Assembly (NCBI GenBank): GCA_003254925.1
Contig: QANZ01055349.1
Coordinates: 1 to 64,000 of the forward strand
Direction: 5' to 3'
Source of the DNA: Chamaecrista fasciculata
Taxonomy: Eukaryota > Streptophyta > Magnoliopsida > Fabales > Fabaceae
Length of the DNA: 64,000 nt
Under the pieces are notes generated by a model. That model was not told where the DNA came from. It ran no database searches and worked only from the letters and a program-made list of their open reading frames with translations. Position numbers and translations under genes: made by a program. This document shows, in pieces, positions 27,791 through 41,800 of the stretch (within the stretch, counting starts at the first letter, position 1; every line of letters starts with the position of its first letter).

Positions 27791-30700
27791 ATGGGTGTGT
27801 CGAATGATTCTCCAAATGGTGGTGATAACGGAGGGCATAGTTCTTGGCATTCATTGAGGTTTTTGACTAGGAGGAAGCAGGTGGATTCTGCCCATACAAG
27901 ACCTGAGAATCAGCTTGCCAAGGAGTTATCTGTTCTTCATCTGATTGGAATCGGTAATTCTTTTCAACAGTTTTTATATTGAATCATATCTTCTTTTAAT
28001 CACGGATTCAGGATTTTGTTTTCTGCTTTCTTTTTCTTTGGATTTGATGACTTGATGAGAAACGGTTTAAATCTACCCGTGTTAAACCAATAATTTCATT
28101 GTGTGAATCGAGATTTCTGACTTCGATCTTTTGCCGCCTTTTTGCGGCAATCCTTGCAATTTGTTCCCGCTTTCTTGGTACCATTATTCAAATTATAGAT
28201 ATTGCTGCCTTTCACCTGGAGATACCCATTTAATTATTTGCTTATGTTATAGTTTATTGGGCTATTTTCCTTTCTCGTATAATTATCTTTCTGTTTGTCT
28301 GATCGTTGCTCATTTGATGAAGAAATAGTAACTACCAAACTGCATTTAGTGTTCTCTGCTGTTTTCGTTACGAGTTGATTTGTGATCCCTCATTCTCTCA
28401 AGTATAAACACAAACATTGTTTGCGCCTACATAGTGCCCTGAAATTGACTTCTCTTGTCTTGATCAGGTGTGGGTTCGACAATCGGTGCCGGAGTCTATG
28501 TCCTAGTTGGAACAGTTGCTCGCGAGCATTCGGGACCGGCCTTGGCCTTCTCTTTCCTTATAGCTGGAATTGCAGCTGCTCTTTCAGCTTTTTGCTATGC
28601 AGAGCTAGCTAGTCGTTGCCCTTCTGCTGGCAGTGCATATCACTATTCCTACATTTGTGTTGGGGAAGGGTACTTTCTCAATATTCTTACTCTGTGTTTT
28701 CTTTCTGATTGAGAACTATGGTCTAAGCTGAATTATCTTTCCCTTCTAAACATACGGTGTCTTTGCTCATAAAATATTGAAGTGCATGTGCAGAGTTAAT
28801 AACTCGGTGACTTATTTGGTGTTTCCTTATCTATTTATAATAATGATATGGTGGTTTTGATGCTGGGGATTTGGATTTGTATCTATTTCTGGATAAACTT
28901 ATGACCTCATTTTGTTAATGGTTAACATGTCTTTTATTGTTCTTTAGGATATCTGGGATTTGAGGTCTTTGTTGTTTGAAAAAATGTAGATTGAACTCTT
29001 GTGGATAATTGGAGTTGATATCTTTTGACTAATTGAAATCTACAACTTTGTTTGCAGCGTTGCATGGTTGATTGGATGGGCCTTGATACTGGAATACACA
29101 ATTGGTGGATCAGCTGTTGCTCGTGGCATATCTCCTAATCTGGTCCTCTGTTTTCTTCAATCCTTCTACTGAATTCTTATTTATCTTAGAGTTTGATTGA
29201 TTATACGTAGATTTAAGTGAGTTTTTATCCTTCTTTATCTCGATTAAGCTGATATTGATTTGCCTGTCACATCAATTTCATTATAAATGAGTGCAAACCA
29301 TCTATTTAATTATCTGTTTTTTAAGTGATGTTGTCAAGCTTTACCTTTCTAGTATGTGCATGGGTTTAAACTGCTCTTTCTAGACCTCCAGTTTTCTGTG
29401 TGGTCACTTCGGTCATGCTTCATTAGATTTATAGTATGTCATGCAAAATATTTGTTTGAATAAATAGGTTCATATTGACTAGTTATTGACATCAAGTACA
29501 TATTTCTCTTATTAGGCTGCTTTTTTTGGAGGTACAGATAGTTTGCCCATCTTCTTAGCCCGTCAGCATATTCCTGGAACTGATATAGTAGTGGACCCAT
29601 GTGCTGCAATTATTGTATTTATTATTACTGGACTCCTTTGCGGTGGCATCAAGGAGGTAGATTTCTACTAAAATCTTATTCTCTTAATTTAATCTGTTTT
29701 TTGAAATTTCTCCTTAGTTTATGCTCCTGCCTGGGTGCATGCATAAGCTATAATTCAAGCTTTCATTTCTACTTTGGGCACAGCACTAAGCAACCTGTAC
29801 ACATGGATTGTGTCCCTTGCATCTATCCAACTTGTTATCATTTATTCTTCTTAGTATTTATGATTAAAATAACCAAATATATTTTCCTTCGGGAGTTTAT
29901 TTTGAATGCCTACTATATATAATTTGCAGAGTACAACAGTACAAGGCATAGTCACATCAGTGAATGTATGTGCCTTGATTTTTGTCATAATAGCTGGTGG
30001 TTACTTGGGGTTCAAGTCTGGATGGGTTGGATATGACCTTCCTTCAGGGTACTTTCCATCTTTGTTTAGCACTTCCTTACGTATGTTTGGTCACCGCTGA
30101 TTACTTAAGATGTATTCTCCTTTACGTTGATAGTTATTTCCCCTTTGGGATTGACGGAGTGCTTGCTGGTTCTGCAACAGTCTTTTTTGCATATATAGGT
30201 TTTGATGCAGTTGCTAGCACTGCTGAAGAGGTGATGTGGACGTAGTTTTTTCTTTCTGGGTTTAATGCTATATCTTCGGTGGGGTATCTATGATTAAGGT
30301 CCTTAAAACTGCCTAACATGGTCTTATGTATGATCAACAGGTGAAAAATCCTCAACGAGATTTGCCACTGGGTATTGGTGCTGCACTGTTTCTTTGTTGT
30401 ACATTGTATATGATGGTCTCCATCGTTGTTGTTGGTTTAGTACCTTATTATGCAATCAATCCTGACACCCCCGTATCCTCTGCATTTGCCACCCATGGGA
30501 TGCAATGGGCAGCGTGAGTTATGATTTAGCTTTTGTTGTATCTTTTCTTTCTTACCCTTTTTTCCCCATATAGGCAATGGAATATATGTAGACATGTAGT
30601 TGCTTCCAAAGTGACTTTTCCTGATCGTGATTGTAGTTACATAATAAATGCTGGAGCTTTTACAGCTCTCTGTTCATCATTGATGGGTGGCATACTTCCC

Positions 30701-33700
30701 CAGGTAAATTTACAAAATCCCTTATGAACTTGCTTTGTACATTGATGTTTTCTATGCTTAGTTCTTTTTGTAGTTGTCACAATCAATTTTCACTGTCTTT
30801 GTTTGAATAAGTTTTCTTATGAAGTTACCAATATAGTTTATTTCACGTCTCTCAGCCCCGAATTTTGATGGCTATGGCAAGGGATGGGCTGCTGCCACCA
30901 TTTTTCTCGGACATTAATAAGCACACCCAAGTTCCTGTTAAGAGCACAATAACTACTGGCTTTGTAGCTGCAGTATTGGCATTTGTAATGGATGTCTCTC
31001 AACTGGCTGGGATGGTAAGTTTACTTATATGCATAAGTCAAGATCCTCTAATGTCTTTGCAGGGATCATAATCTTGAAAATATTCATTTTTCAATTTTAA
31101 ATGACATATTTACTATGGTTGTCCTTTTCCATACAGCAATCCTGAAATAGTAGGTAGCAGAGACACTATGGAGGGAACCATATTATTCAATTACATTTAT
31201 ACTATGAATGGGGAGTAATCTCAATAATTTCAAACCTCCTTTCTGCCAACTAAGTTCCTATCTTATTTGATGCAAATACAAGTTGGCTGGAGTGAAGCCT
31301 TTTAATTCCAAAATGAAGCTCTGGTGTTTTTTTCTTCTTATCTTTCCATTTCTTCATATTTCAAAATTGACAAAGCATATAGCAGTGATGAAGATACTTG
31401 TTAGAAATAGGCATTATTAGGTAGCTCTGACTGCATGCATGGTACGGTGTTCCTTATCCTTGGTATGTTTTTTGATCATCACATGTAAAATGAAGTTACT
31501 TTCTTGTATGTATAGTAACACGGAGTTAGCTTCTCTTGCAGGTTAGTGTCGGTACGCTTCTTGCATTCACCATGGTAGCGATATCTGTATTGATACTTAG
31601 ATATATCCCACCGGATGAGGTCCCATTACCTCCTTCTTTGGAGGAATCAATTGGTTCAGCGTCATTGCAGGACTGTTGGATCAGTAATGAGATAACTCAA
31701 AATCATGCAGAGGCAAATAATGGTACTTCTACGGACACTCAACCTTTGGTAATCAAAGAGGATTTGTCGGTTGATGATCCTCTTATTCCTCAACATCTTG
31801 CCATAGGCAACTGTAAGTCATGCCTTTTGCTCCTCACTACAGTTATCATACTACAGAGTACAACACTGCAAAATTTTTGTTTGTGATGGAATCCACTGCA
31901 TTATTGTATTATGTATCACCAAAATATTGTTGTAAACCTACCTCATTGTAGAGGGATGGGTCTGATACAGAGTAATACACGGTAGAAACAACACAAAAGA
32001 CTAAAGACACCACCTAGAGACACTCCTAGTAGGAAGATATGTCTGTTAAAGGTGGAAATACAATGGAACCGCACATGCAAAACACATGTGACAAAGTAAT
32101 CTGACTTTCGAGAGGCCAAGGTTCTCCTTCCTTCTGGCCCCTGTCCAGCTCACTTTTTTCTTTCTTTCGCCTCTCATACACTTCTGTCTTATTCAAATTG
32201 GGCCCTAGGCCAGCTTCAGCCACATCCTCCCTTTCTCTCTTCTTTGTTCCTTTCTTTATGGGTTTTAATTAGAGTAGGCCCCTCAGTGTGCCTTTACCAT
32301 AGAAAAAATGAACTCAATACTTTTAACAGGCAATGTTATGCAATATAAATAAAGGAGTAAAGTGTGAATGCAGCTCTGAAAATATGCAATCTGTGTTGCT
32401 TAACTAATGTCATAATATGCTTTTGTTCCCGATACACAATCATGATTGTTTTAGACTTTGTCCAAACAGTCATTCTGATTATATTTAGTCAAATTAATAA
32501 GTTTCTTGCATCTCTTCTCGTCCAGTCATTTGACATCCTTGTTATCTCCTGACTCCTATTTGATGTTGGGTGCAGACATAAATGAAAGTAATAGGCGGAA
32601 AATTGTGGGGTGGATCATAGCATTCACATGCTTAGGGGTGTTTGTTCTCACATATGCAGCTTCAGATTTGAGTTTTCCCAGGTTGGTTCGGTAGCATATT
32701 GTTTTTACATTTGTCAAGATGTGAATATATGATAATATCTTGATACATTTTGTAGTCCTGCATAGTTTAGATGCTAATAAATCCAAAGTGGACCTAAGGG
32801 ACTTGGCTTTCTACCCTGGGAAAGAGATGAGTTAGGTTAACCTAAACTATGGTTCTGTTGGGAACAATGGGGTTTCTATTTGATTGATCACGTCTCTGAG
32901 GTGTCCTTTGATGTTCTCGGTTATCACGATGGTTTTTGTTTACTATTGCCAGATCCGTTCGTTACGCCTTATGTGGAGTTGGTGGCATTCTTGTTCTGTC
33001 TGGTCTTGTCTTCCTAACCTGCATAGATCAAGATGATGCAAGACACAACTTTGGACACTCTGGAGGTATGGCTTACCAGTTACCATTAATACGGGTAGTC
33101 TTAAAGGGTACTTCACGCCTTTGTTGTAATATAGACATCATGTGGATCTTCTAGAATCTGACAAGGGATTTAAATACCAAATGTTCGATTTTGGAAAAAC
33201 AACCGACAGAAAGGTTCTTGGCTTTAAGCGTGTATGCTAATTAATTAAGCGTGTATGCTAATTAATGAGGGGATAATGGGATGTTTTACACTGAAAGCTA
33301 TCAAGCAGACTCCACCTGAATAAATCTCTTCATTTGTCCTATATTATCTCCTACTTAGGCTATTATTGACTAGAAGTGAAATGTATAAGGAATAACCTTA
33401 TTATCTCTTATCTTTACAGGTTTCATCTGCCCATTTGTGCCATTGCTACCTGTAGCTTGCATTCTCATCAATTCCTACTTGCTTATTAATCTTGGGTAAG
33501 TTAATTAAGTACATATTGGATTGTTGCCAGAAGGGAATCTGCATTACATGGCTAATGGTTGTGTATGGATTTTCTTGCAGAGCTGCTACATGGTTACGTG
33601 TATCTGTATGGCTTGCAATAGGAGTAATCGTTTATGTGTTTTATGGCCGAACCCACAGCTCTTTAAGAGATGCAGTTTATGTACGAGCAGCTCGTGTGGA

Positions 33701-33737
33701 TGAATTCTATCGTGCCTCCACAAGCTGTCTAGCTTAA
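27791..33737 (+). CDS. CAT: Cationic amino acid transporter, vacuolar CAT2/CAT4-type
   Basis: Fourteen exons: 27791-27953, 28468-28669, 29058-29142, 29516-29656, 29930-30048, 30134-30230, 30341-30513, 30637-30703, 30856-31014, 31542-31812, 32576-32681, 32953-33065, 33420-33495 and 33581-33737. All junctions are GT-AG; the total is 1929 bp (642 aa), close to the roughly 600-635 aa of the family. The APC-superfamily core is clear: [20 protein letters not shown] near residue 55, [17 protein letters not shown], the [15 protein letters not shown] loop and [14 protein letters not shown]. About 14 membrane spans are expected, ending with the plant CAT C-terminal spans ([15 protein letters not shown]). 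The family imports Lys, Arg and related amino acids; this clade sits in the tonoplast in Arabidopsis. Segments resemble both CAT2 and CAT4, so no number is given. No defect was seen. Confidence 0.96.
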
Positions 33738-34045
33738 TCTCTGCACAATAATACAATCCTGAGAAAAGAAATACATATGTAAGTGCTCCACAAATTGTAA
33801 TGCAATACATGTACAGGAAATCCTTCTCAAGCTTCAAGGCTGGGGTCATTAATAAATTCATATTTTAGTGAATGCTTATGTAATAACTTGTAACTTATAC
33901 GCCATGAAAAGGGGAGAGAGGGATGGCCAAAGCCTGCCAATTTGTATATGATACAATGGGTGTGGTCAAATGGGGGTTTGTTCAAACAGTGTACATATAA
34001 TTTGAAAATCTAATTTGTTTTTTTTTTCTTTTTTTGTTACATGTG

Positions 34046-34077
<32 letters not shown>

Positions 34078-35856
34078 CTTATATTATATGGCTCCACGCC
34101 TTTCTGGTCGTTCATGTTTAAAACTATAGTTTATGAAATTAAAAATAAGAGAAAATTTACTATTTGGTCTCTCTTTCTTTACTAAGTTAACACTTTAGTC
34201 CCTTATTTATTTTATAACGGGCACGCAAAGCAACTAGTATATATATATATATATATATTTGGGTTAAAACATTTGTTTCCACTTTTATTCATGCCGAACG
34301 CATCATGGAAGTATCACATATGTTGCTTATTTTGTGTGGAACTCCTGGTTCTTAAAATTTTCTTATACAAGTATCTCGTTATTTAATTTTCTTATACAAC
34401 ATCTCGTTATTTAATTGTAATTGTATCTTTTAAGGATTATTAAATCCTATAATTTTATCTTTCAAAGACTAAATAAAAAAGTCTGTCATATTTCAAAGAT
34501 CTATCATGAGAGGCTTAAGTCTCATATTGAGTAGAATGGAATGCTCACCTAAGTTCATATTTTTCATTTTGACTCATATACTCTATCCTTTCATATTTAA
34601 TATATTTCTAAAAACTTTTATAAAACAAAAAAAAATTGTTTGACTTAATTGTTTACTTAAATCAATTTTAAAAACAAAAAAAAAACAAATTTCTAGTTTA
34701 AAAAACAGAATAAAAATGAGAATAGCTTTTATCTATTCGTAACTGAGTTTTTAAAAAAGGCAGAGAACAATTGTCAAGAATTATTCTCATAAATGGCAGT
34801 TGGTAAATTTATCAAAAATTACAATGCCTCTTAAGTCCATGTGGTATGCATAAAGTCTTCCTGCATTGTATTTGCAAAATTTCAAGAACAAGTTTAAAAT
34901 TAATGCATATTTTTTAAATTTCTGTTTTCAAAAACTTAACTCAATACAAGTTTAAGAATTGTTATAAAAAATTATTTCTATAAAAGAGATTCAAACATAC
35001 TTGTAATTTTAGACTCGTTGTATTTAAATTTGAAACGGAAAAAATATAAACAATTATCTTTAAATTAATTTGAAATATAAGTATAAAATTAATTTAAAAC
35101 AAAAGAAACATTTAGAATTAATTTAAAATATGAGTTAATTTAAGATGCAAAGTTTGATACTTGACATGGGATGCAAATGCTGATGTGGCATAATTATAGC
35201 CATTGATATAATTTAATACTGAAAAATAATAAAAAAATAATAAATTTTTTAACCAATCACAACTGTGTATGGAGTCACACCACTATTTACATACAACTAA
35301 CTCGTCATTATTTTATTGGCTCATGACCCATTGCATCCCATGTCAAGAATCAAACTTACCCTTAAACTATACTCCATACATTATGGACCAACTTAAAGTT
35401 TTGACATTTAATATTTTAAGGACAGAATTGTTAATTTGGTACTTATTATGGAACTGAATTGTTAATTTACACCAAAATCAATAAAATTACATTTCCTGTT
35501 CTCATCTCTTTAGTTCTCACCAAAAGCCCAAACTTATCTTCTTCCTCAGCCGCAGAGTCCGCAGTCTTGCTCAACGCCAGCAGTTGTGGGCACTTCGCTC
35601 ATCCGTACGGCCATCTCTAGCCGTTCGAATCTCAATATACTCAGGTAAGTAAATGCAAGTTATTCCTACTACACTGTTAAGTAGACTCATGAAAGATGAA
35701 CGTTTAGTTCAAAATTTCAGACGAAAAAGTATACATTTTTGCAAAGATTTTTCCTCGTGAAGTGCCATCTAGTGACGCCACTAAAACCCCATATCTTCGT
35801 TTTCACTCAGTTAAGTCCCAAAACTTACTCGTTTATGTAAATTCACAGAAACGACG
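33738..35856. other. Spacer between CAT and valyl-tRNA synthetase genes
   Basis: AT-rich spacer with the CAT 3' UTR at the left, (TA)n runs at about 34051-34077 and 34238-34258, and no coding signal. The last roughly 350 bases before 35857 would hold the promoter and 5' UTR of the synthetase. An ACAGGTAAG-like leader splice near 35640 (CTCAGGTAAGTAAATG) is possible. Confidence 0.6.
34051..34258. repeat. Two (TA)n microsatellites
   Basis: TA dinucleotide runs at about 34051-34077 and 34238-34258, with ordinary AT-rich sequence between them. Confidence 0.9.
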
Positions 35857-38800
35857 ATGATGATCCAAGTGGCTTCGTCTGGTTCTTCTCTCTTCTCTCC
35901 TTTCTCTGTTTGCAACAGACTCAATCCTTTCTTCTATTATAGAGGACGCCGCCGCATTCGGCTCTCTCATTGGCAGTTCAACCGAGTTAGGCCTCGACAT
36001 TTTGCAGGTTTTTATTTTTGGTTTTGATTTCTCTTTTCATTTGTATCTATTGTGTTACGTGAGAAGATTGAGTTTCTTGATTATCAATTAAGGGGTTTGA
36101 ACTTTATGGCATGCTTGCTGAATTTTATCTAATGCCACTAGCTAAAGATTTTTTCTTTTTTGGTAGTTGGGCTGTCTTACAACAGTTTTATTCTCGTCAG
36201 AAACCACAAGTTTTTATGAGAGTAGGGAGAACTAGGGAGGGAAGGGATATCAAAGGATGTTTTGCTTTATCTCTATTGTGGATACGGAAGATTCTACAAA
36301 TTTATAATGACTAGCATACATTTGTATATTTCAGTTGTCGCATCAGAGAATGGTGTCTTCACTTCTCCAGAAATTGCCAAATCTTTTGACTTCACCTCGG
36401 AAGAACGTATATATAATTGGTATTTTTTTTAATTATTGTTAAGATCCTATGTTTTTTGTACTCTGTTAAAATTTAATTTAGTAATTGCTTTATGGAATAT
36501 CTGATTGCGCTGATAATCTAGTTTGTGCTTTGGGAGTTAGTTCTAACATCTGTCCAGCAGAGCAAACCTTGCCATAGTTCAGTATTGTTTTCTTAAATTA
36601 ATTTTACTTCATGTTGAATCAACTGAAAAATTTGTTGAGTCAATATTAATTGTTGAAGACATGTGGGTTTGTCCTGAGAGCATGGAGCAATTGTGATTTC
36701 TGTGGATAGTTGTTATGTAATTTAAATTGTTTGACATGCACATTTGAGTTTTATTTTGTATTTTTATGCTACTGACTTAGTTGAAGTAGTCCATTGCAAC
36801 ATGAAATGTGAATTTGTTGCTTTCATTTTGCACTTGAAGTGCAATTACTTGGATTGGTAATTTACTCTTTTATGAATTTTTTGTTCCTTGCTGTATTGAC
36901 AAGCTTTCTCAATATGTGGATTGGCATATTGAAATGCATAGCTATCTCATTTTTGGAGACTTTATTTTTTCTCCTCTAGTTTCTGGCTTTTGGGAATTGG
37001 GATGCATGCATATTACAAATGTGGCCTTGCTTCCTCTATTTTTCTATTGGGGTGTAGTTGGATCTAAAAGTGTTCTTGAGCTTGTCTTCCATTTGCATAC
37101 TATTATTATATGTAATGATTTCATTGTAAATTATTGTATACTAGGTGGGAGTCTCAAGGGTATTTTAGGCCAAACTTTGACCGGGGAACTGATCCTTTTG
37201 TTATATCAATGCCGCCTCCTAATGTTACTGGATCACTGCACATGGGGCATGCAATGTTTGTGACACTAGAGGTTTCCAATTTTTCTAATGGATTTTCGCT
37301 ATCATTTATCTTTGTGTATTTACATATTTGTGCATTTAGATGTACCTTCACATGCATCAATGTGTGTACTGGGGTCCTTTCAAATGATAAAGGTAGCTAG
37401 ACTATGTCAATTCTAGAATAAATGGTGCGTTTAGTTTATTTTATAAAGGTAGACTGTCAATTCAAGAAAAAAAAGGTATTTAATTGGCTTCCATAAGATT
37501 TCTCAAGTTAATTACAGTAACATATTTCTCATCTATTTTAATCAACTATGTTTTATTCTAAATTTTTAGTTCGACTTTCATAAGTTATAGTTCCTTGCAT
37601 GTTACATACTTGCGCAAAATGTATAGCATAAAATGTCATATTTCATTTCTTTACTTTGGATTCTTACTGCTTGTTTTACATCTTAGTGACAATTATTTAT
37701 ACACACCAATGTGTCATGTTAGGCCATTCTAGTTGGTGGTGTTTCGGCTAGAATTTTTCCATAGTGAAATATCTTTTTATTCTTATCTTGCCTTGCCTTG
37801 CAGGATATTATGATTAGATACCACCGCATGAAGGGAAGGCCAACACTTTGGCTTCCTGGTACAGATCATGCAGGTATTGCGACTCAGGTTTGTCAATAAA
37901 TTTTTTTTGTTTTCACCTCTACGCAGCTGACTCTTCTTCTCTATGTTAATAGTATCTTGCACCTACTTTTTTCCTGGAATTTCTTAATCTGTAGTAGTAA
38001 TACTCAATATGATATAGTACTAAATTACTATTATTACCTTGTGGGTTTGAAGGTCAAACAAAGCATTAATGTCATCTAGTAGTAGTATTTGAAACTCAAT
38101 ATATTATAATACTAATATCTTTTGGTAGGTTTGAATGCGAAACAAGTACCTTCTCCTTATTGATGTTTTATGTGATTCATGTTTGCACTAGTAAGTTGCT
38201 TGGAAAATCTGGTGTCTGCCTGTTGAAATAGTTAATCGACATTTGACTTCATTAGCTAATTAGTTTTTCTTCAACTGTTCCTTAAATGTACAATGGGAGA
38301 GGAGTGCCTTGCTATTTTCGTAATTTTTTTTTTCTCAAAATTACCTTAAAAATAATGTCATTCAATTATTTGGTAGTCCCTCTTTAGGCATCGTATTAGT
38401 TTGTCTTGTAGTTAATTGTTGCATTGTTCTTCTTAACTTCGGTCTTTACAATTGAAGCTATAGGTTTTCCCATTCTAAATTTTACTTTGCTCCTTTCAGT
38501 TGGTTGTTGAAAGGATGCTTGCATCTGAAGGAATTAGCAGGGTTGAAATGAGTAGAGAGGAATTTACCAAACGAGTTTGGCAGTGGAAAGAGAAGTATGC
38601 CTTATCTATAATTTTTTGTTTCTTTTCTTCCATTGTATTTGTTAACTATGTCCAGCCATATTTGATGTGGTCTCACGTAGATAGTTGTCATTAATACTTT
38701 ATTGCATTTTCTTGGCTCTTTAGTCTATATTTGAATGATGGACCAACATTGTTTAAATTCAATGTTGCTTACTATGGAAGTGATAGGTGAAAAGAAGAGA

Positions 38801-41800
38801 ATTTAGTGCATCTAAAATGCAGCTTCTTTTTCACCGATGTGATCTCAATGACACAGTTGTAAATATAAATTAGTTCTGCATCATTTGTCATGTAGTGCTC
38901 AAACTCTTCTAGGCCATGGCTTTCATGTGAGGATATGTGTGTGTATAACTTATTAAGTTATCATCAGCTTTCATTTAATAGCTTATGCTTTTGAGTTGGA
39001 TTGGTATTTAAAGTGTTCACAAAATTTTACTTAGACCTGTTCCTTTCCCTTTTGTTTCTTTTCAATTTCAAAAGGGACAAAAATATTTAAAGGGTAAATC
39101 AGAACATGATTCATTTTATGCTTTACCCCATTTTTTCCATACTTTGATTACACCCATTTATGCAAACAATTTAGTGAGTGCTTGGTAAGGTTTATTGTCT
39201 TTTTATTACACTGTGTAGGAACATCAGAAAAGTGTTGCAACTATGTTGGCCAATTTCATTACTTGGTACTAATATTTCAAACATCCAGCATGTATGATCT
39301 AGAGTTTTGCATTTGAATTCTATTGAATGGTCTAGACAGCTGAACATATAGAGGACTTAGTTAAGATGAAATAATGTTTACACTTGCTGATAATTGATTG
39401 ACTAATAATAAAGAACATACTTCTATGTTATGATTTTATTTTGCTATTTAGTAAAATTCATTTACTTTCGTGTATATCAGGTATGGTGGAACCATCACAA
39501 ATCAGATCAAGAGACTTGGTGCTTCTTGTGATTGGACTAGAGAGCACTTCACCCTTGATGAACAGCTAAGTCGTAAGACAGTTTTCAACTGATTGGAATT
39601 CTAGCAAACCTAGAAAGTTATGGATGTGATTGTATGAATGGTTTAATTATCAAAGTAAATAGAACTTGTGCATTTTGATGCTATTATTAATTTACTAGTT
39701 TATTTTTCCTTTTTTCTTTTTCAGTGTCAACTAAGGCAACTGAATCTGTTGCACTGATGTAAATTTAGTACTCAAACATATAGCTACATATTGTTTGCTT
39801 GCCCTGTAAAATATACTGATACCATGGCTACCATTTTCTGCAGAAGCTGTAATTGAAGCATTTGTCAAGCTTCATGAGAAAGGTTTGATTTATCAAGGTA
39901 TAGCCCGAAGTTGCATCATGTCACTTCAGGACAAAATGTATTTTTTAACCTGTTCATGTAATTTTTCTTTTCCTCCCAGTTAATCTCCCTGGTTGGTATG
40001 CTGAGAGATTCAAGAACTTTTATTAAAGCTTTAAGGGGGTTATATTGTCTTCCTCCTATTCTTTGTCACTCTTTTCCTTCTACCAATAATTGTTCTGTTA
40101 TAAAGATAAAAAGGACTTGGAAAGTGTTTAGGGAGGCTTATTTGCCATCTGAAGAAATTTTTATCGATATGCATTGCATATAATTATTTTTTACATCCTC
40201 CTGCTTTGTATTTGTTCCCTCTTTTGATGGACTTTTCATTTTTCATGGTTTTATATATTTTTGATGCTATGTTCAACACCATATGAAGGGTCAAGTTCTG
40301 ATTTGAAAGTACTTTATAGATTTGGACAGTTCCTACTTTTTTAGCCTGTATAATTGTAGTGAATCTTGCATGATTTCGTTTCTCTAATATATGACGGAAG
40401 AAGTTTTTTTTTTTTTTCGATACTCTGATCAAAGTGTTGTTTAAACTTGGTTTGAGGCTTGATGTAGAACCTTTATAAGCTATGATTGGCTTTAGTGGAT
40501 CTTTTTATTCAGAAGCTGCTACTATTTAAATTGCACTTTCCTGTTAGGGACTCTTACAGGCGACACAATTTTCTTCGTAGCTTCGTTTTAATTGGTTTTC
40601 TTAATAATGATGAGCCCTATATGTAGCTCTTAAATTTTAATTTGCTGTACTTTTGTGCAATTTATATTCATAAATGATATATCTTTCCTCAAAAGTAAGA
40701 TATAATTACTCTTTCACTTCTTTGAAATTTAGGATCATACATGGTAAACTGGTCTCCTACTCTACAGACTGCTGTTTCTGACTTGGTTAGTAGCTTTCAG
40801 TTTGGTGCTACTCCTGCTGCTTTTTATCTGGCTTAGTTGTCAATATTTAAATTGAGCCTCATATTTATGTGTAGGAAGTGGAATATTCAGAAGAGTCTGG
40901 TTTTCTGTATTATATAAAATATCGTGTTGCCGGAGGTTCAAGGTACTTGCTCGATATTTTCCAAAATAAACTCTTAACAGAGATGTAGACTTTAGTCAAA
41001 TTATATATATTCTGAAGCATAGTTTTTGTGAACTCATTTTTTTAATACGAGAATTCTTACAACTTTTCGTCTAAGTTGGCTAGTTTACCTAGTTTGTGTT
41101 TAATTAATTTGACCAGCCTTGAGAAAGTTTCCAGAATTGGGGTGGTTTGGCCATTGTTCATTACAGCTGCTGAACTTGCTTCAGATAGAAAAATGATTCA
41201 TGTAGCAGGACCATTTTTCTATGTTGTTTAAATCTTTTTATCAAGGTTTCTAATGTTTTGGCATATGTAGCCCTAACTTAAATAATCTCTTAAAAGCCCC
41301 TGTTAGAAGTTTTCTTGAGATATTCTAAACATTTTAGCTTGTTCAGGCCTAGAATTACAAATTTGTTTTCTTGGATGGATTGGCAAGCTTCAATATTTAG
41401 AACATCTTATTATAAGCTGATAACCAGAAACTGATATTATGCTCTTCTCATATGAATTTGATGATTTGCTTGTTATACTGGGAAATGAGCTGTATTTTCT
41501 CTTCATGTTTGCACCTTAAGCAAATTCTGTTGCTTTGGACATTGATATCTTTATAACTATTTTGTAGGAGTGACTACTTGACAGTAGCTACAACACGACC
41601 CGAGACTTTATTTGGTGATGTAGCTCTAGCAGTGCATCCAAAGGTAGGAAATTTTTCCTGGGCCTGCCACATGTAGGTAGAGCAAGAGCTGATCATATTT
41701 TTAAGCTTATTGAAAGTCATATTCACTTCAAGTCATTAACGCTATAGCTACAGGTCACATGTTTATGAGCTTTTGGTCTATTTATGTATTTATGGCTCCA